Assembly (NCBI RefSeq): GCF_023195925.1
Contig: NZ_JALPRE010000018.1
Coordinates: forward strand, 62,001-126,000
DNA: 64,000 nt
Origin: Aquimarina acroporae
GTDB taxonomy: Bacteria; Bacteroidota; Bacteroidia; Flavobacteriales; Flavobacteriaceae
Direction: 5' to 3'
Below the pieces are notes generated by a model that saw only the letters and a list, made by a program, of their open reading frames with translations, did no database searches and was not told the DNA's origin. Positions 7,750-16,651 of this stretch are shown here, in pieces. Numbering within the stretch: the stretch's first letter is position 1; each line of letters opens with the position of its first letter. The translations under genes and the position numbers were made by a program.

Positions 7750-8937
7750 TTATCTAAATCGATAGTTGGTGATAATACCTTTAAGTTTATTTTTTAAATC
7801 TTCACCAGAATCATATACCATTTGCTCGTTAGATGGAAATTGTACTGCTTGCAACCCTAGATACCTTACCAGATCATCTTCTAGTGCCCTTTTATCTCCA
7901 TTATAATTAGCATAGACATGCTGGAATACAAATTCACTAGCAATAGGGAATGCCTCAAGCAATTGTTTAGTTCTTAGGTTTTTATACTGTACATTTCCAA
8001 CTACGTTTGCAGCTTTAAATTGCGTGAATTCGTAATATTCACATCTTACCTTAACCATTTTGTCTACTTTGATTTTCTTTCCTTCTTCATCAAGTACAAA
8101 TTCATCATTTTCATCCAGCAAATATTCCCAACCATCTTTAACTAATTTTTCCTTTTCCAGCTGACGTTCTCTTACCTGTTCAGGAGAAATATTAATTTCT
8201 CTAAAAGTTACTTCCATGGCATAGTCATAATTAATGGTCTTTTGTGGTTGGCTGTGATATACGGTCCATAAATCATCAAGACCGTAAGTACCAAAGTTGA
8301 GTAAATCTGCTTCTAATCGTTTCGGAATAATAACATTGGTTTTATTCTTCATATTGACCATAACAAAATCGGTACCTTTAAGATGAGCCTCTTCTATAAG
8401 ATTTCTCGTATTCTTATAGTTCGGGGTAATTTTGTCTAAATATGTAAGATTGTCATATACTCTTCTAAAATCTTCTTTTCTGTTGGCATTAGACAATAAC
8501 CCTTTGGCGCTTTCATATAAGTAGTTTGACAATTGTTCTTTTGTTGAAAGAATTTTTTGGTCATAGTTCTCTAAAGAGAAATTCGCATTTCGACCTTGTT
8601 CAACCAAATATAAAGGGAGTAGAGGTTTTATTCTTTCTTGTCTATCTCTTAGCGAAAGTAAGGTGTTATACATTCTTTCTAGGTTTGCAGGATTTCCTTC
8701 TCTTTCAAGATAACTTACCGCGTTCTTGTCTCTATCAACAACTTTTGCGTAAGCTTCTTCAAGCATAAGAATATAAGGTTGTTTACCTTTCTTTTCTTTG
8801 TTTGTTCTAAGTTTATTTAGTGCAATGTTGATCGCTTGATCATAATTTCCGGTATTTAGTGCTTTTTCAGTTTGTTTAACGCTACTACAAGAGGTAGCTA
8901 ACACAAGCACTGTGCATAATAGTAGTAGTTTATTCAT
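7750..8937 (-). CDS. Conserved lipoprotein with TPR-like helical N-terminus
   Basis: A lipoprotein of 395 residues with lipobox LATSC (cysteine about 17). Immediately after it, SVKQTEKALNTGNYDQAINIALNKL reads as a TPR-like helical pair. Helical sequence rich in Leu, Arg and Glu continues to about residue 190. A second, beta-containing part follows with LDENDEFVLDEEGKKIKVDKMVKVRCEYYE. I recognise it only as a conserved Bacteroidota lipoprotein; the role is unknown. Helical-repeat lipoproteins often serve as scaffolds at the inner face of the outer membrane. It is a single gene on the minus strand, between terminators. Confidence 0.8.
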   Translation of the reverse strand: MNKLLLLCTVLVLATSCSSVKQTEKALNTGNYDQAINIALNKLRTNKEKKGKQPYILMLEEAYAKVVDRDKNAVSYLEREGNPANLERMYNTLLSLRDRQERIKPLLPLYLVEQGRNANFSLENYDQKILSTKEQLSNYLYESAKGLLSNANRKEDFRRVYDNLTYLDKITPNYKNTRNLIEEAHLKGTDFVMVNMKNKTNVIIPKRLEADLLNFGTYGLDDLWTVYHSQPQKTINYDYAMEVTFREINISPEQVRERQLEKEKLVKDGWEYLLDENDEFVLDEEGKKIKVDKMVKVRCEYYEFTQFKAANVVGNVQYKNLRTKQLLEAFPIASEFVFQHVYANYNGDKRALEDDLVRYLGLQAVQFPSNEQMVYDSGEDLKNKLKGIITNYRFR

Positions 8938-8992
8938 GTCTATAATATTTTAGATTTGGGATATGAAATCAATTTTGATGCCACAAAATAAC

Positions 8993-9026
8993 AAAAAAAC
9001 CTCGAAATAAGATTTTTCGAGGTTTT
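8993..9026 (-). terminator. Intrinsic terminator after fahA
   Basis: A 12-base stem (8996-9007 with 9015-9026), including ACCTCGAAA, around a 7-base loop. The A-run at 8993-8999 becomes the U-tract in the minus-strand transcript, just past the fahA stop. Confidence 0.85.
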
Positions 9027-9046
9027 ATAATTGCTAAGCCAGCACT

Positions 9047-10327
9047 TTATTTTTTGAAAACAGGCAATAATTTGGTTGATACCTCACCAAACCCGATTCT
9101 AACACCGTCTTTTTCACAATGCCCTCTCATAATGACTGTATCGTTATCTTCAATAAACTTTCGACTTCCTCCAGATTTGAGTTGAACGGGCTTTTCTCCT
9201 CTCCAGCTTAGTTCCAGCATAGATCCAAAAGAATCTGGGGTTGGACCAGATAGCGTTCCGCTACCCATCATATCTCCAGAATTTACTGGGCAACCGTTAA
9301 TGGTATGGTGAGCCAGTTGTTGAGACATGTTCCAGTACATGTACTTAAAATTACTTTTACAAACGATAGTTTCTTTTTCGTTAGCAGGTTGAATCGCTAC
9401 TTCGAGATCAATATCAAAACTTTTCTTTCCAGAAGACTGAAGATAAGGTAGTTGTTCTTTTAATGGTTTAGGACCATTTGTTCTGTAAGGCTCTAGTGCG
9501 TCGAGAGTGACTATCCATGGTGAAATAGAAGAAGCAAAATTCTTTCCTAAGAAAGGTCCTAATGGAACATATTCCCACTTTTGAATATCTCTGGCGCTCC
9601 AATCGTTGAATAATACTAATCCAAAAATATAATCTTCGGCTTCTTCGATTGGTATTGGTTCACCCAATGCGTTTGCATCTGTAGTTATGAAGGCCATTTC
9701 CAATTCAAAATCGACCAATCGTGAAGGGCCAAAAATAGGCTCTGTGGCTCCATTTGTTAATTTTTGCCCCTGAGGTCTATGGATAGGTATTCCAGATGGA
9801 ATAATAGAGCTACTACGACCATGATACCCGACCGGAAGGTGTAACCAGTTTGGCATGAGGGCATTGTCTTTTCCTCTAAACATGGTTCCTACATTGGTAG
9901 CGTGCTCTATGCTGCTATAAAAATCGGTATAATCACCTACGCTTACAGGAAGCTGCATTTCTATTTCATCAAGAGCGAAAAGCACTTCTGTTTTGTGGTC
10001 CTTGTTATTTTTTAAAGTGTTATTTTTTTCGTCAAAGATTTCGGCGATTCTATTTCTTACCAATCTCCATGTTTTCTTACCATCAGAAATAAAATCATTC
10101 AAAGAATCTTGCAAAAAGATATCATCGGTTAGCGGAATGCCGTCAAAATACCCTAACTGGTGTAGAGCACCAAGGTCAATTGCGGTATCGCCAATTCTTG
10201 TCCCAATCGTAATAATATCATCTCTTGTCAAAAATACTCCAAAAGGAATATTCTGAATTGGAAAATCAGTATTGGGAGTAGTTTTAATCCACGTTTTTCT
10301 ATTAGGATCATTTGCAGTTATAGGCAT
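9047..10327 (-). CDS. fahA: Fumarylacetoacetase
   Basis: A protein of 426 residues, the usual length of the eukaryote-like fumarylacetoacetase. It catalyses the last step of tyrosine breakdown, splitting fumarylacetoacetate to fumarate and acetoacetate. The small N-terminal domain runs to about residue 120. The catalytic domain shows GDYTDFYSSIEHATNVG (metal Asp and catalytic His, about 132-142), the GYHGRSSS loop (168-174), DFELEMAFI, LVLFNDWSARDIQKWE and PLGPFLGKNF. The frame extends to 10366, but MPITANDPN at 10327 is the better start. No other tyrosine-catabolism gene lies next to it. The gene diverges from glyA across a 310-base gap. Confidence 0.96.
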   Translation of the reverse strand: MPITANDPNRKTWIKTTPNTDFPIQNIPFGVFLTRDDIITIGTRIGDTAIDLGALHQLGYFDGIPLTDDIFLQDSLNDFISDGKKTWRLVRNRIAEIFDEKNNTLKNNKDHKTEVLFALDEIEMQLPVSVGDYTDFYSSIEHATNVGTMFRGKDNALMPNWLHLPVGYHGRSSSIIPSGIPIHRPQGQKLTNGATEPIFGPSRLVDFELEMAFITTDANALGEPIPIEEAEDYIFGLVLFNDWSARDIQKWEYVPLGPFLGKNFASSISPWIVTLDALEPYRTNGPKPLKEQLPYLQSSGKKSFDIDLEVAIQPANEKETIVCKSNFKYMYWNMSQQLAHHTINGCPVNSGDMMGSGTLSGPTPDSFGSMLELSWRGEKPVQLKSGGSRKFIEDNDTVIMRGHCEKDGVRIGFGEVSTKLLPVFKK

Positions 10328-10603
10328 CGTCGTTTTTTTAATAATGTTGGTAATTCCGAGAATCAAATATATAATTTTCGCTCGGTTAAAAGTTTTTAAT
10401 TATGCAAAAAAATATCCAAAAGAATCTTAAGATTTGATAATGTGTTTATTTATGCACTTTTTTTCAATTAATCCATTGATTTCTAACCTAAAAATATAAC
10501 AAAAATTAACAATATTTCAATGGGAAGTCTTTGAGATCAAACTGTGAACAAATTGTTTATATTTATTAAGGTTTGTTTAGGCGATTGTAACGATTGTATT
10601 CCC

Positions 10604-10611
10604 TATTTTTG
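10604..10611 (+). promoter_or_regulatory. Candidate -7 element of the glyA promoter
   Basis: TATTTTTG matches the Bacteroidota -7 consensus TAnnTTTG and lies 26 bases before the glyA ATG. No -33 TTTG sits at the usual spacing: TTTG at 10572 is too far and TTG at 10585 rather close. The rest of the 310-base fahA-glyA gap (10328-10637) is AT-rich, and I see no other feature in it. Confidence 0.45.
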
Positions 10612-10637
10612 CTTTTTTATTAACAAACTAGGAATAC

Positions 10638-11912
10638 ATGCAACGCGACGAACAAATTTTTGATTTAATTCAGGACGAGAAAGAACGCCAGATTAACGGA
10701 TTAGAATTAATTGCTTCAGAAAACTTTGTAAGTGAACAAGTAATGGAAGCAGCAGGATCAGTACTTACCAATAAATATGCAGAAGGTTATCCTGGTAAAA
10801 GATATTATGGCGGTTGTGCTGTAGTAGACGAAGTTGAACAGATAGCTATCGATCGTGCCAAAGAATTGTTTGGAGCGGCTTATGCAAATGTTCAACCGCA
10901 TTCAGGTTCTCAAGCGAATACTGCTGTATATCATGCATGCTTAAAACCTGGAGATAAAATCTTAGGTTTTGATTTATCTCATGGAGGGCACTTAACACAC
11001 GGATCACCAGTAAACTTCTCAGGGAAACTATATAAGCCTGTTTTTTATGGTGTAGAGAAAGAGACAGGTAGATTAAATTATGATAAAATTCAAGAAATTG
11101 CTGAAGCAGAAAAGCCTCAATTAATAATTGCAGGAGCATCAGCATATTCTAGAGAAATAGACTATAAAAGATTTAGAGAAATAGCAGATAGTGTAGGAGC
11201 TATATTAATGGCAGATATTGCTCATCCTGCGGGTTTAATAGCCAAAGGAGTAATTTCTGACCCTGTTCCTCATTGTCATGTTGTTACCACTACCACCCAT
11301 AAAACATTAAGAGGCCCTAGAGGAGGGTTAATTCTGATGGGTGAGGATTTTGAGAATCCTTTTGGAATTACCTTAAAAAGTGGAAAGAAAAGAATGATGT
11401 CGTCGCTATTTGATAGTGCTGTTTTTCCTGGTAATCAGGGAGGGCCGCTAGAGCATATTATCGCAGCAAAGGCAATCGCTTTTGGAGAAGCTTTGTCAGA
11501 TGAGTTTCTGCATTACATTGTTCAGGTAAAAAAGAACGCCGCAGTAATGGCAGAAGCCTTTGTAAAGAAAGGATATGAAGTGATTTCTGGAGGTACCGAT
11601 AATCATATGATGCTGATTGATTTAAGAAACAAAAATGTTACTGGTAAGCAAGCTGAGGAAGCTTTGGGTGTAGCTGATATTACCGTAAACAAAAATATGG
11701 TTCCATTTGATGATAAGTCTCCTTTTGTTACTTCTGGGATTCGAATCGGGGTATCTGCGGTTACTACTAGAGGTCTTAAAGAAGACGATATGTTAGCAAT
11801 TGTAGAACTTATCGATAGAGTAATTGATAATGTAGAAAATGAAGCTGTATTACATCAAATCGCAGACGATGTAAATGCTATGATGGCTGATAAGCCTTTG
11901 TTCGTAGCATAA
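10638..11912 (+). CDS. glyA: Serine hydroxymethyltransferase
   Basis: A full-length enzyme of 424 residues that interconverts serine and glycine with tetrahydrofolate, the main source of one-carbon units. Visible motifs are GLELIASENF near the start, the TNKYAEGYPGKRYYGG substrate region (45-59), QPHSGSQAN (86-93) and the PLP lysine in TTTTHKTLRGPRGG (Lys222), then FPGNQGGP. It is a single gene with its own promoter and terminator. It is a cytoplasmic PLP enzyme, normally a dimer or tetramer. Confidence 0.98.
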   Translation: MQRDEQIFDLIQDEKERQINGLELIASENFVSEQVMEAAGSVLTNKYAEGYPGKRYYGGCAVVDEVEQIAIDRAKELFGAAYANVQPHSGSQANTAVYHACLKPGDKILGFDLSHGGHLTHGSPVNFSGKLYKPVFYGVEKETGRLNYDKIQEIAEAEKPQLIIAGASAYSREIDYKRFREIADSVGAILMADIAHPAGLIAKGVISDPVPHCHVVTTTTHKTLRGPRGGLILMGEDFENPFGITLKSGKKRMMSSLFDSAVFPGNQGGPLEHIIAAKAIAFGEALSDEFLHYIVQVKKNAAVMAEAFVKKGYEVISGGTDNHMMLIDLRNKNVTGKQAEEALGVADITVNKNMVPFDDKSPFVTSGIRIGVSAVTTRGLKEDDMLAIVELIDRVIDNVENEAVLHQIADDVNAMMADKPLFVA

Positions 11913-11936
11913 TCGATATGAACTTTTATAGAATTT

Positions 11937-11969
11937 GTGCGTAGATCTTACTGTTTACGCACTTTTTTT
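11937..11969 (+). terminator. Intrinsic terminator after glyA
   Basis: A 7-base stem GTGCGTA/TACGCAC (11937-11943 and 11956-11962) is followed directly by seven T residues, 24 bases past the glyA stop. Confidence 0.8.
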
Positions 11970-11979
11970 GGTCTTATAT

Positions 11980-12585
11980 TTAAGAATGCCCCCAATTATC
12001 TGGGTCGTCGCTATCATTAGGTGAAAGCCCAATAATATCACCATCGGTATTTACACCAAGACCTACTACTGTCCGATTTACGTAGTTAAAATAGCTTACT
12101 ACCTGATTGATTTCTAGTATTTCACCATCGGATAAGTTTTGTTCTCTAAGTTTATGAATATCGCTTTCAGAGATCTTGATATGTGAAAGAGTTAATTTTT
12201 TGGCATAGCACAAACCTTCTAAATACTGATATTTGAAATGCTGTTCAGGTTTATCTATAAGTAAAGATTGCATTACATCATCGTAGCGAGATTCATCGTT
12301 TAAGAGTCTTTTAAGTCCTGCAGCATGATGATCTACGCAATAACTACAATGATTAAGGTGACTTACATAAACTCCTAGTGTTTCTAGATACCACTTGGGG
12401 AGCGTATTGTTAGAGTTGTGAAGAACATTTTTGTACAACCCCATATGACCTGTGAGCGTGTGAGGCCTCAAACTATGAATAGACAATACATTGTCAATAG
12501 TATTGTTTGGACCCTTAACACGGTCATATATTTTTTTGAGATGACCTGTCGCTTGCTCAAACGATATTACTTTAATCCAGCTCAT
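11980..12585 (-). CDS. AhpD-like carboxymuconolactone decarboxylase / peroxidase-related protein
   Basis: A protein of 201 residues of the AhpD-like alkylhydroperoxidase superfamily. The core motif is HLNHCSYCVDHHAAG, with a CxxC pair (Cys80, Cys83) and the following His87, as in AhpD-type peroxidases. It resembles the longer peroxidase-related subgroup, with NYVNRTVVGLGV near the C-terminus and a polar tail rich in Asp and Ser. It would reduce peroxides or transfer disulphides; the true substrate is unknown. It starts two bases after the stop of lspA on the same strand, so the two genes form an operon, an uncommon pairing. Confidence 0.85.
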   Translation of the reverse strand: MSWIKVISFEQATGHLKKIYDRVKGPNNTIDNVLSIHSLRPHTLTGHMGLYKNVLHNSNNTLPKWYLETLGVYVSHLNHCSYCVDHHAAGLKRLLNDESRYDDVMQSLLIDKPEQHFKYQYLEGLCYAKKLTLSHIKISESDIHKLREQNLSDGEILEINQVVSYFNYVNRTVVGLGVNTDGDIIGLSPNDSDDPDNWGHS

Positions 12586-12587
12586 GA

Positions 12588-13109
12588 TTATTGCATTTTC
12601 TCCTTAAAAAAAGACCCTTTTTTATCTAACAGTGCTACAGATAATACCAATATAGATCCTAGCATTATGGATACATCTGCCATATTAAAAATTTCAGTTT
12701 TGAAGATACCAATATCGATGATTAGGAAATCTGTCACAGAACCATAGATAATACGATCGAAGAGATTTCCTATTCCTCCTCCAATAATACAAGCAAAACC
12801 AATAATGGTAGGTCTCGAATATTCAGTTTTTATAATTATTTGTCTTAGTAAAACTAGTAAAATAAGGATGGGGAGTACCTGTAATAGTACAATCTTTAAA
12901 ATTGGGCCTAAATCTGACCCTAAGCTATATGCAGCACCTGTATTTTCTACTTTGGTTAATATAAAGTTGTCTTTATACACATTGATTCTTTCGTAAGGTT
13001 CAATGGTTTGTCTAACTACTGTTTTCGAGATTTGATCACAGCTTATATTTAATACTACTAACCCCAGGGTGAATATTAATTTTATTTTTCGATTCAGTTT
13101 TAATTTCAT
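12588..13109 (-). CDS. lspA: Lipoprotein signal peptidase II
   Basis: An inner-membrane aspartyl protease of about 173 residues that removes signal peptides from diacylglyceryl-prolipoproteins. The family motifs are all present: CDQISK near the first helix, the VENTGAAYSL loop, GGGIGNLFDRI with the first catalytic Asp, and FNMADVSI with the second. Four transmembrane segments are visible. The ATG at 13109 is preferred to the one at 13115, but either is possible. It is followed two bases later by an AhpD-like gene rather than lying next to ileS or dksA, where I would expect the housekeeping copy in this group. It may therefore be a second lspA. Confidence 0.93.
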   Translation of the reverse strand: MKLKLNRKIKLIFTLGLVVLNISCDQISKTVVRQTIEPYERINVYKDNFILTKVENTGAAYSLGSDLGPILKIVLLQVLPILILLVLLRQIIIKTEYSRPTIIGFACIIGGGIGNLFDRIIYGSVTDFLIIDIGIFKTEIFNMADVSIMLGSILVLSVALLDKKGSFFKEKMQ

Positions 13110-13167
13110 GTGCAAAAAGGGGAGATTTTGTAAAATGTTTTAAGAGCAAAAGAAAATAGCTGTTTTC

Positions 13168-13701
13168 TTATTGTGGGCAATATTTTTCATACGCTTTTAG
13201 AGCGTAAGCAGCAAGAAAGGTTTCTTCAGTTACGGTTTTATTTTCGTTAGAGTCATAATCCATGAGAATTTTCCACTGTTCATCTTCTAATCGCAACAAT
13301 ACATGAAACTTTCCGTAGGAGTATTGTGTTTCATTTTTATCACTTATATAGGTGACTTTATAAATACCCCTGTCAGATACGATGGTATCTGATAGGATAC
13401 GTTCAAACAATCTGAATTCAATTTTTATAGAATTTTTACTCGGTGTGCTCCATCTCTTTTTATATCCTTCAAGATATTGATCTACGCTTTTGATCTCTCC
13501 ACCATTTCCAGAAATTCGTAACATGTCAGAATTGTGTATTGAAGCAAATAGTTCATAGTCGGAATTTGCATATGCCTGAGAGAAATTTTTATACATATCT
13601 TCATTTATTTTATCATGAAGGGCTGCTTTTTGGGCAGCGATATCCTTTGTGAAAACTATTGATAAAATAAAAAAGAGTACTACGTTTTTAAAGTGGTTCA
13701 T
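13168..13701 (-). CDS. Secreted SnoaL/DUF4440-like protein (NTF2-type fold)
   Basis: A protein of about 177 residues with a signal peptide ending near IAAQKA. The mature part has the NTF2-like order: a long helix (INEDMYKNFSQAYANSDYELFASIH), a SVDQYLEGYKKRW helix, then a curved sheet ending in KFHVLLRLEDEQWKILMDYDSN. This closing strand with the Trp-Lys-Ile pattern is typical of DUF4440/SnoaL-like domains. Such secreted members have no established function. The start at ATG 13701 is chosen over 13707. It stands between lspA and the acetyltransferase on the same strand. Confidence 0.75.
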   Translation of the reverse strand: MNHFKNVVLFFILSIVFTKDIAAQKAALHDKINEDMYKNFSQAYANSDYELFASIHNSDMLRISGNGGEIKSVDQYLEGYKKRWSTPSKNSIKIEFRLFERILSDTIVSDRGIYKVTYISDKNETQYSYGKFHVLLRLEDEQWKILMDYDSNENKTVTEETFLAAYALKAYEKYCPQ

Positions 13702-13779
13702 GAACATGTATTTTACTTCTTACAAGATAATCATTCTAACGCATAAAAGCAGTCGAAATTATAAGATGATAAGTGATGG

Positions 13780-14325
13780 TTATTTGTAATCTGTTTTTTG
13801 AATTTGGTAGAGTACACAATTCTTTAATCGCGAATTGTCTAAAAGTTTTGGGTGCTCAAAAGTTTTGGTTTTTTGCATCTCAATTTTTTTCATGATCAAT
13901 TCAGATTTTACATTGACTTCGGGAGCAACAGAGTATATAGTTTCAAGATTGATGGTATTAAAACCATATTCAAGACAAGCTTTGGCACCTTCAGTAGCGT
14001 ATCCTTTATTCCAAATACTTTTTTTTAGCCGCCATCCTATATCTACAAATGATCCTAACTCTTCTAGGTACGTCTGTTCACACAATCCTATAAAACCGAT
14101 AAATTCTGAATTCTCCAAAATATCTACCGCAAAGTAACAGAACCCTTTTTCTTTCTGCATCTGTAGCATACGATGAATAAAGTTGTGAGTGTCCTTTTCT
14201 GAGGGTTTAAATGGGAAGAATTCCATTACATCATCATCATTATTAATTTCAAATAATGCTTCTGTTTCATTAAAGGACCAATTACGAAAGCCCAGACGTT
14301 CTGATTTGAATATATAATTTGACAT
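13780..14325 (-). CDS. GNAT family N-acetyltransferase (RimJ/RimL type)
   Basis: A protein of 181 residues with the Acetyltransf_3 layout: SERLGFRNWSFNETEALFEIN at the start, an ILENSEFIGFIGLCEQ strand pair, a GWRLKKSIWNKGYATEGAKACLEYGF stretch holding the acetyl-CoA binding loop and helix, and a TIYSVAPEVNVKSELIMKKIEM segment. These enzymes transfer acetyl from acetyl-CoA to an amine, often a ribosomal protein N-terminus or a small molecule; the substrate is unknown. It starts three bases after the stop of the next gene upstream on the same strand, so the pair is probably an operon. Confidence 0.9.
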   Translation of the reverse strand: MSNYIFKSERLGFRNWSFNETEALFEINNDDDVMEFFPFKPSEKDTHNFIHRMLQMQKEKGFCYFAVDILENSEFIGFIGLCEQTYLEELGSFVDIGWRLKKSIWNKGYATEGAKACLEYGFNTINLETIYSVAPEVNVKSELIMKKIEMQKTKTFEHPKLLDNSRLKNCVLYQIQKTDYK

Positions 14326-14328
14326 GAA

Positions 14329-14766
14329 TTAATTGTTGTTAAGTTTTTTATATGCCCATTCCTTGGCACTTTTTAATAAGAAATGATTGTTGTCGGAAGA
14401 GAAAATTCCTTCAAATTGATTCACTTCTTGATAAACGCATCCCGAACATGTAAAAATAATACTTCCAGACTGTTTTAAACGATTTATTCGATCTTGTTCT
14501 ATAGAATCTAACTGGATGTGATTTTTGTTATTTAATATTTCAAGAATCACTATAGCTAGAAATTGTTTTGCAGTTTGTTTTGATTGTAAATTTGATCTAA
14601 TAGCATCAAAATCTTTCTCTACCATGAGCTGTTCCATGTGCAACACAGCTTTACTTTTGTTTCTTGAAATACCACAGTCAAAAGATACATTATGATTTTC
14701 AAATTTATCTTGTGAATATAAATTCAGAGCTACTAAAAAGACACTTGCAAATACAATGTGTTTCAT
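14329..14766 (-). CDS. Hypothetical secreted protein with a CxxC motif
   Basis: A protein of 145 residues with a signal peptide (MKHIVFASVFLVALNLYS, then QDKFE). The mature part is mostly helical and carries three cysteines, one in VSFDCGIS and a CSGC pair in IIFTCSGCVYQE. The pair suggests a redox or metal site, but the fold is not a thioredoxin I recognise. It precedes the acetyltransferase gene with a three-base gap, suggesting cotranscription. Function unknown. Confidence 0.6.
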   Translation of the reverse strand: MKHIVFASVFLVALNLYSQDKFENHNVSFDCGISRNKSKAVLHMEQLMVEKDFDAIRSNLQSKQTAKQFLAIVILEILNNKNHIQLDSIEQDRINRLKQSGSIIFTCSGCVYQEVNQFEGIFSSDNNHFLLKSAKEWAYKKLNNN

Positions 14767-14818
14767 GATGTTTATTTAATACTTAGTTGAAAACTAAAAT
14801 CAAAAACAGCACCAAATT

Positions 14819-16375
14819 TTAATTACCATCGGTAAAATTTACACTTTCGTATGCTCCTATGTCTGGAGCTGTGGTATTTCGTAAAGTTCCCAAAATATCT
14901 GAACCAGAAGTTGGAGTAGAAGCGTTCCCATTTGCTGGCGAGTTCTCTCCAATGTTTAGCATATTTTCAAAAGGCATTCTGAAATTAGGATCTTCATTAA
15001 AAATGTTATTTTCAAACAGAGAGGTATTAGAGAAATCGTACAACGCGTTATCTGTAAATTGATTACTAACGTCATTGAACCGAATCAAACAATTTTTGAA
15101 ATTATAATTGAAAGCGGTTCCTTCAACTCTGCTAAAGAGAAGTTCCAAATCTTGATTTCCGTAAATGATAGTGTTCGAAAAATTTGCCTCAACTAAATCT
15201 GCAATTACTACTTCGCTTTCACTAATTTGTATGTTGTTATCGATTAACACTACAGGAAATTGTCTAAAACCTGTACCAATACTTGAATAGTTGGTAAAAG
15301 TACAATGATTAAAGTTGTAGATACCTCCCAATGCACAATTAAGCGCTACTTGACCCGCGTTGTTTATAACCACATTTTCGCCCAAAATATGTCCCGTTCG
15401 TGCCAATAACCCTACGTTAGAACTATTATAAATCTGTGTATTAGTAATTGTAAGTGTTGGATCTGTAGTACCATCATTAGAATCCATTAATATACCCACC
15501 GTGGCATTTTTAATAGTTGCATGGTTGATCTGGTGACCGGTACTTCCTGCTGTAAGCCAAATAGTTCCCCATTGACCGGGTACATCACTAAAGCCAGGTT
15601 CAAGACGGTCGCTTTCAAAAATCACTTCATTTTCCAAAAGATCAGGATCTGTACTTATGGCTCCATTCACTTCCAGCGTAGCGTTATTAGCGGCAATTAA
15701 GCCAGAATTGGCATGAAAATGTATGCGAGCTCCTGGATCTATGGTCAATGTTCTTCCTCCGGGGATAGCAGCATATCCATAAATAACATAAGGTCTTTCA
15801 TTGGTGAAGTTGAGTTGATCGTCACCTAAGAAAAAGCCTTCGATTCTAATTTCGTTATTTTCATCGTCCAACCCTAGTAACAAGGTTTCTACCTCTCCTG
15901 TCATAGCATCTCTCGAAGGAAATAAAAATATGGCATCTTTAATAAGGGTTACCAGGTCAACATCTTGTTGGTTGGCGCCATTATCAAATAGTATTCTATC
16001 GGTATATAAAAACTCTAAATCTGAGGTCTCATCGGTAATATCTGTTGTCGTTTCAATAAATATGAAAATGCTATCCTTTGCAAGTACCTGGATGTTTTCA
16101 AAAGACTTACCAGGTATTCCATCTACATTCAATCTATAATTTGAGCTTTCACCTCTTTCTAAAGCTATAGATGGTATTGTAAAATCGTCGTTGGTACGAT
16201 TGTATACTTTAAAATTATAGGTACTAGAACCAATATTGGTAAATACTGTATCCAAATATAGCGTGTCTGTAGAAAATTGAAGATTACCAGAACTTGGTCC
16301 AGATTCAAAATCTTTACGACAGGAACTCCACAAAATAATGACACAAATTAAAACAAGAGGGGATAGGTATCTCAT
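14819..16375 (-). CDS. Lipoprotein with parallel beta-helix domain
   Basis: A lipoprotein of 518 residues with lipobox WSSC (cysteine about 19). After an N-terminal immunoglobulin-like part (LDTVFTNIGSSTYNFKVYNRT, about 40-110), the sequence becomes a run of short strands typical of a right-handed parallel beta-helix: INHATIKNATVGILM, LTITNTQIYNSSNVGLLA, VVINNAGQVALNC, YNFNHCTFTNYSS, FSNTIIYGN. The segment before this has GGRTLTIDPGARIHFHANSGLI, as in right-handed helix caps. It ends with GSDILGTLRNTTAPDIGAYES. Similar lipoproteins are common in Bacteroidota and sit on the cell surface; no lyase active site is evident. The gene is monocistronic. Confidence 0.8.
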   Translation of the reverse strand: MRYLSPLVLICVIILWSSCRKDFESGPSSGNLQFSTDTLYLDTVFTNIGSSTYNFKVYNRTNDDFTIPSIALERGESSNYRLNVDGIPGKSFENIQVLAKDSIFIFIETTTDITDETSDLEFLYTDRILFDNGANQQDVDLVTLIKDAIFLFPSRDAMTGEVETLLLGLDDENNEIRIEGFFLGDDQLNFTNERPYVIYGYAAIPGGRTLTIDPGARIHFHANSGLIAANNATLEVNGAISTDPDLLENEVIFESDRLEPGFSDVPGQWGTIWLTAGSTGHQINHATIKNATVGILMDSNDGTTDPTLTITNTQIYNSSNVGLLARTGHILGENVVINNAGQVALNCALGGIYNFNHCTFTNYSSIGTGFRQFPVVLIDNNIQISESEVVIADLVEANFSNTIIYGNQDLELLFSRVEGTAFNYNFKNCLIRFNDVSNQFTDNALYDFSNTSLFENNIFNEDPNFRMPFENMLNIGENSPANGNASTPTSGSDILGTLRNTTAPDIGAYESVNFTDGN

Positions 16376-16605
16376 AGTAGTCGAAAAGAATCGTTTTTAG
16401 GTTTTATGAATAAATAATCATGTTGCAAAGTAGCAAAGTTTTTTGTTTTAAACATATTGAGCGCTTATTCTTTCGGGTATTTATTTTGCAACGATTATCA
16501 TATAACTTTTGAAATGCTCTAAATATTGCTGTCAAAGTATGAATATATCGATAAGTTCTTGTATTCTTTTTGAGAATTTAAGTAATAGATTATTCTATAA
16601 TACCT

Positions 16606-16613
16606 TAACTTTG
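16606..16613 (+). promoter_or_regulatory. Candidate -7 element of the lpdA promoter
   Basis: TAACTTTG is a full match to TAnnTTTG, 38 bases before the lpdA ATG. The -33 region is not a clear TTTG. The rest of the 276-base gap between 16376 and 16651 is AT-rich without other signals I can see. Confidence 0.5.
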
Positions 16614-16651
16614 TCTTTTCAAAATTTAATACGACAACATAATAACTTATT

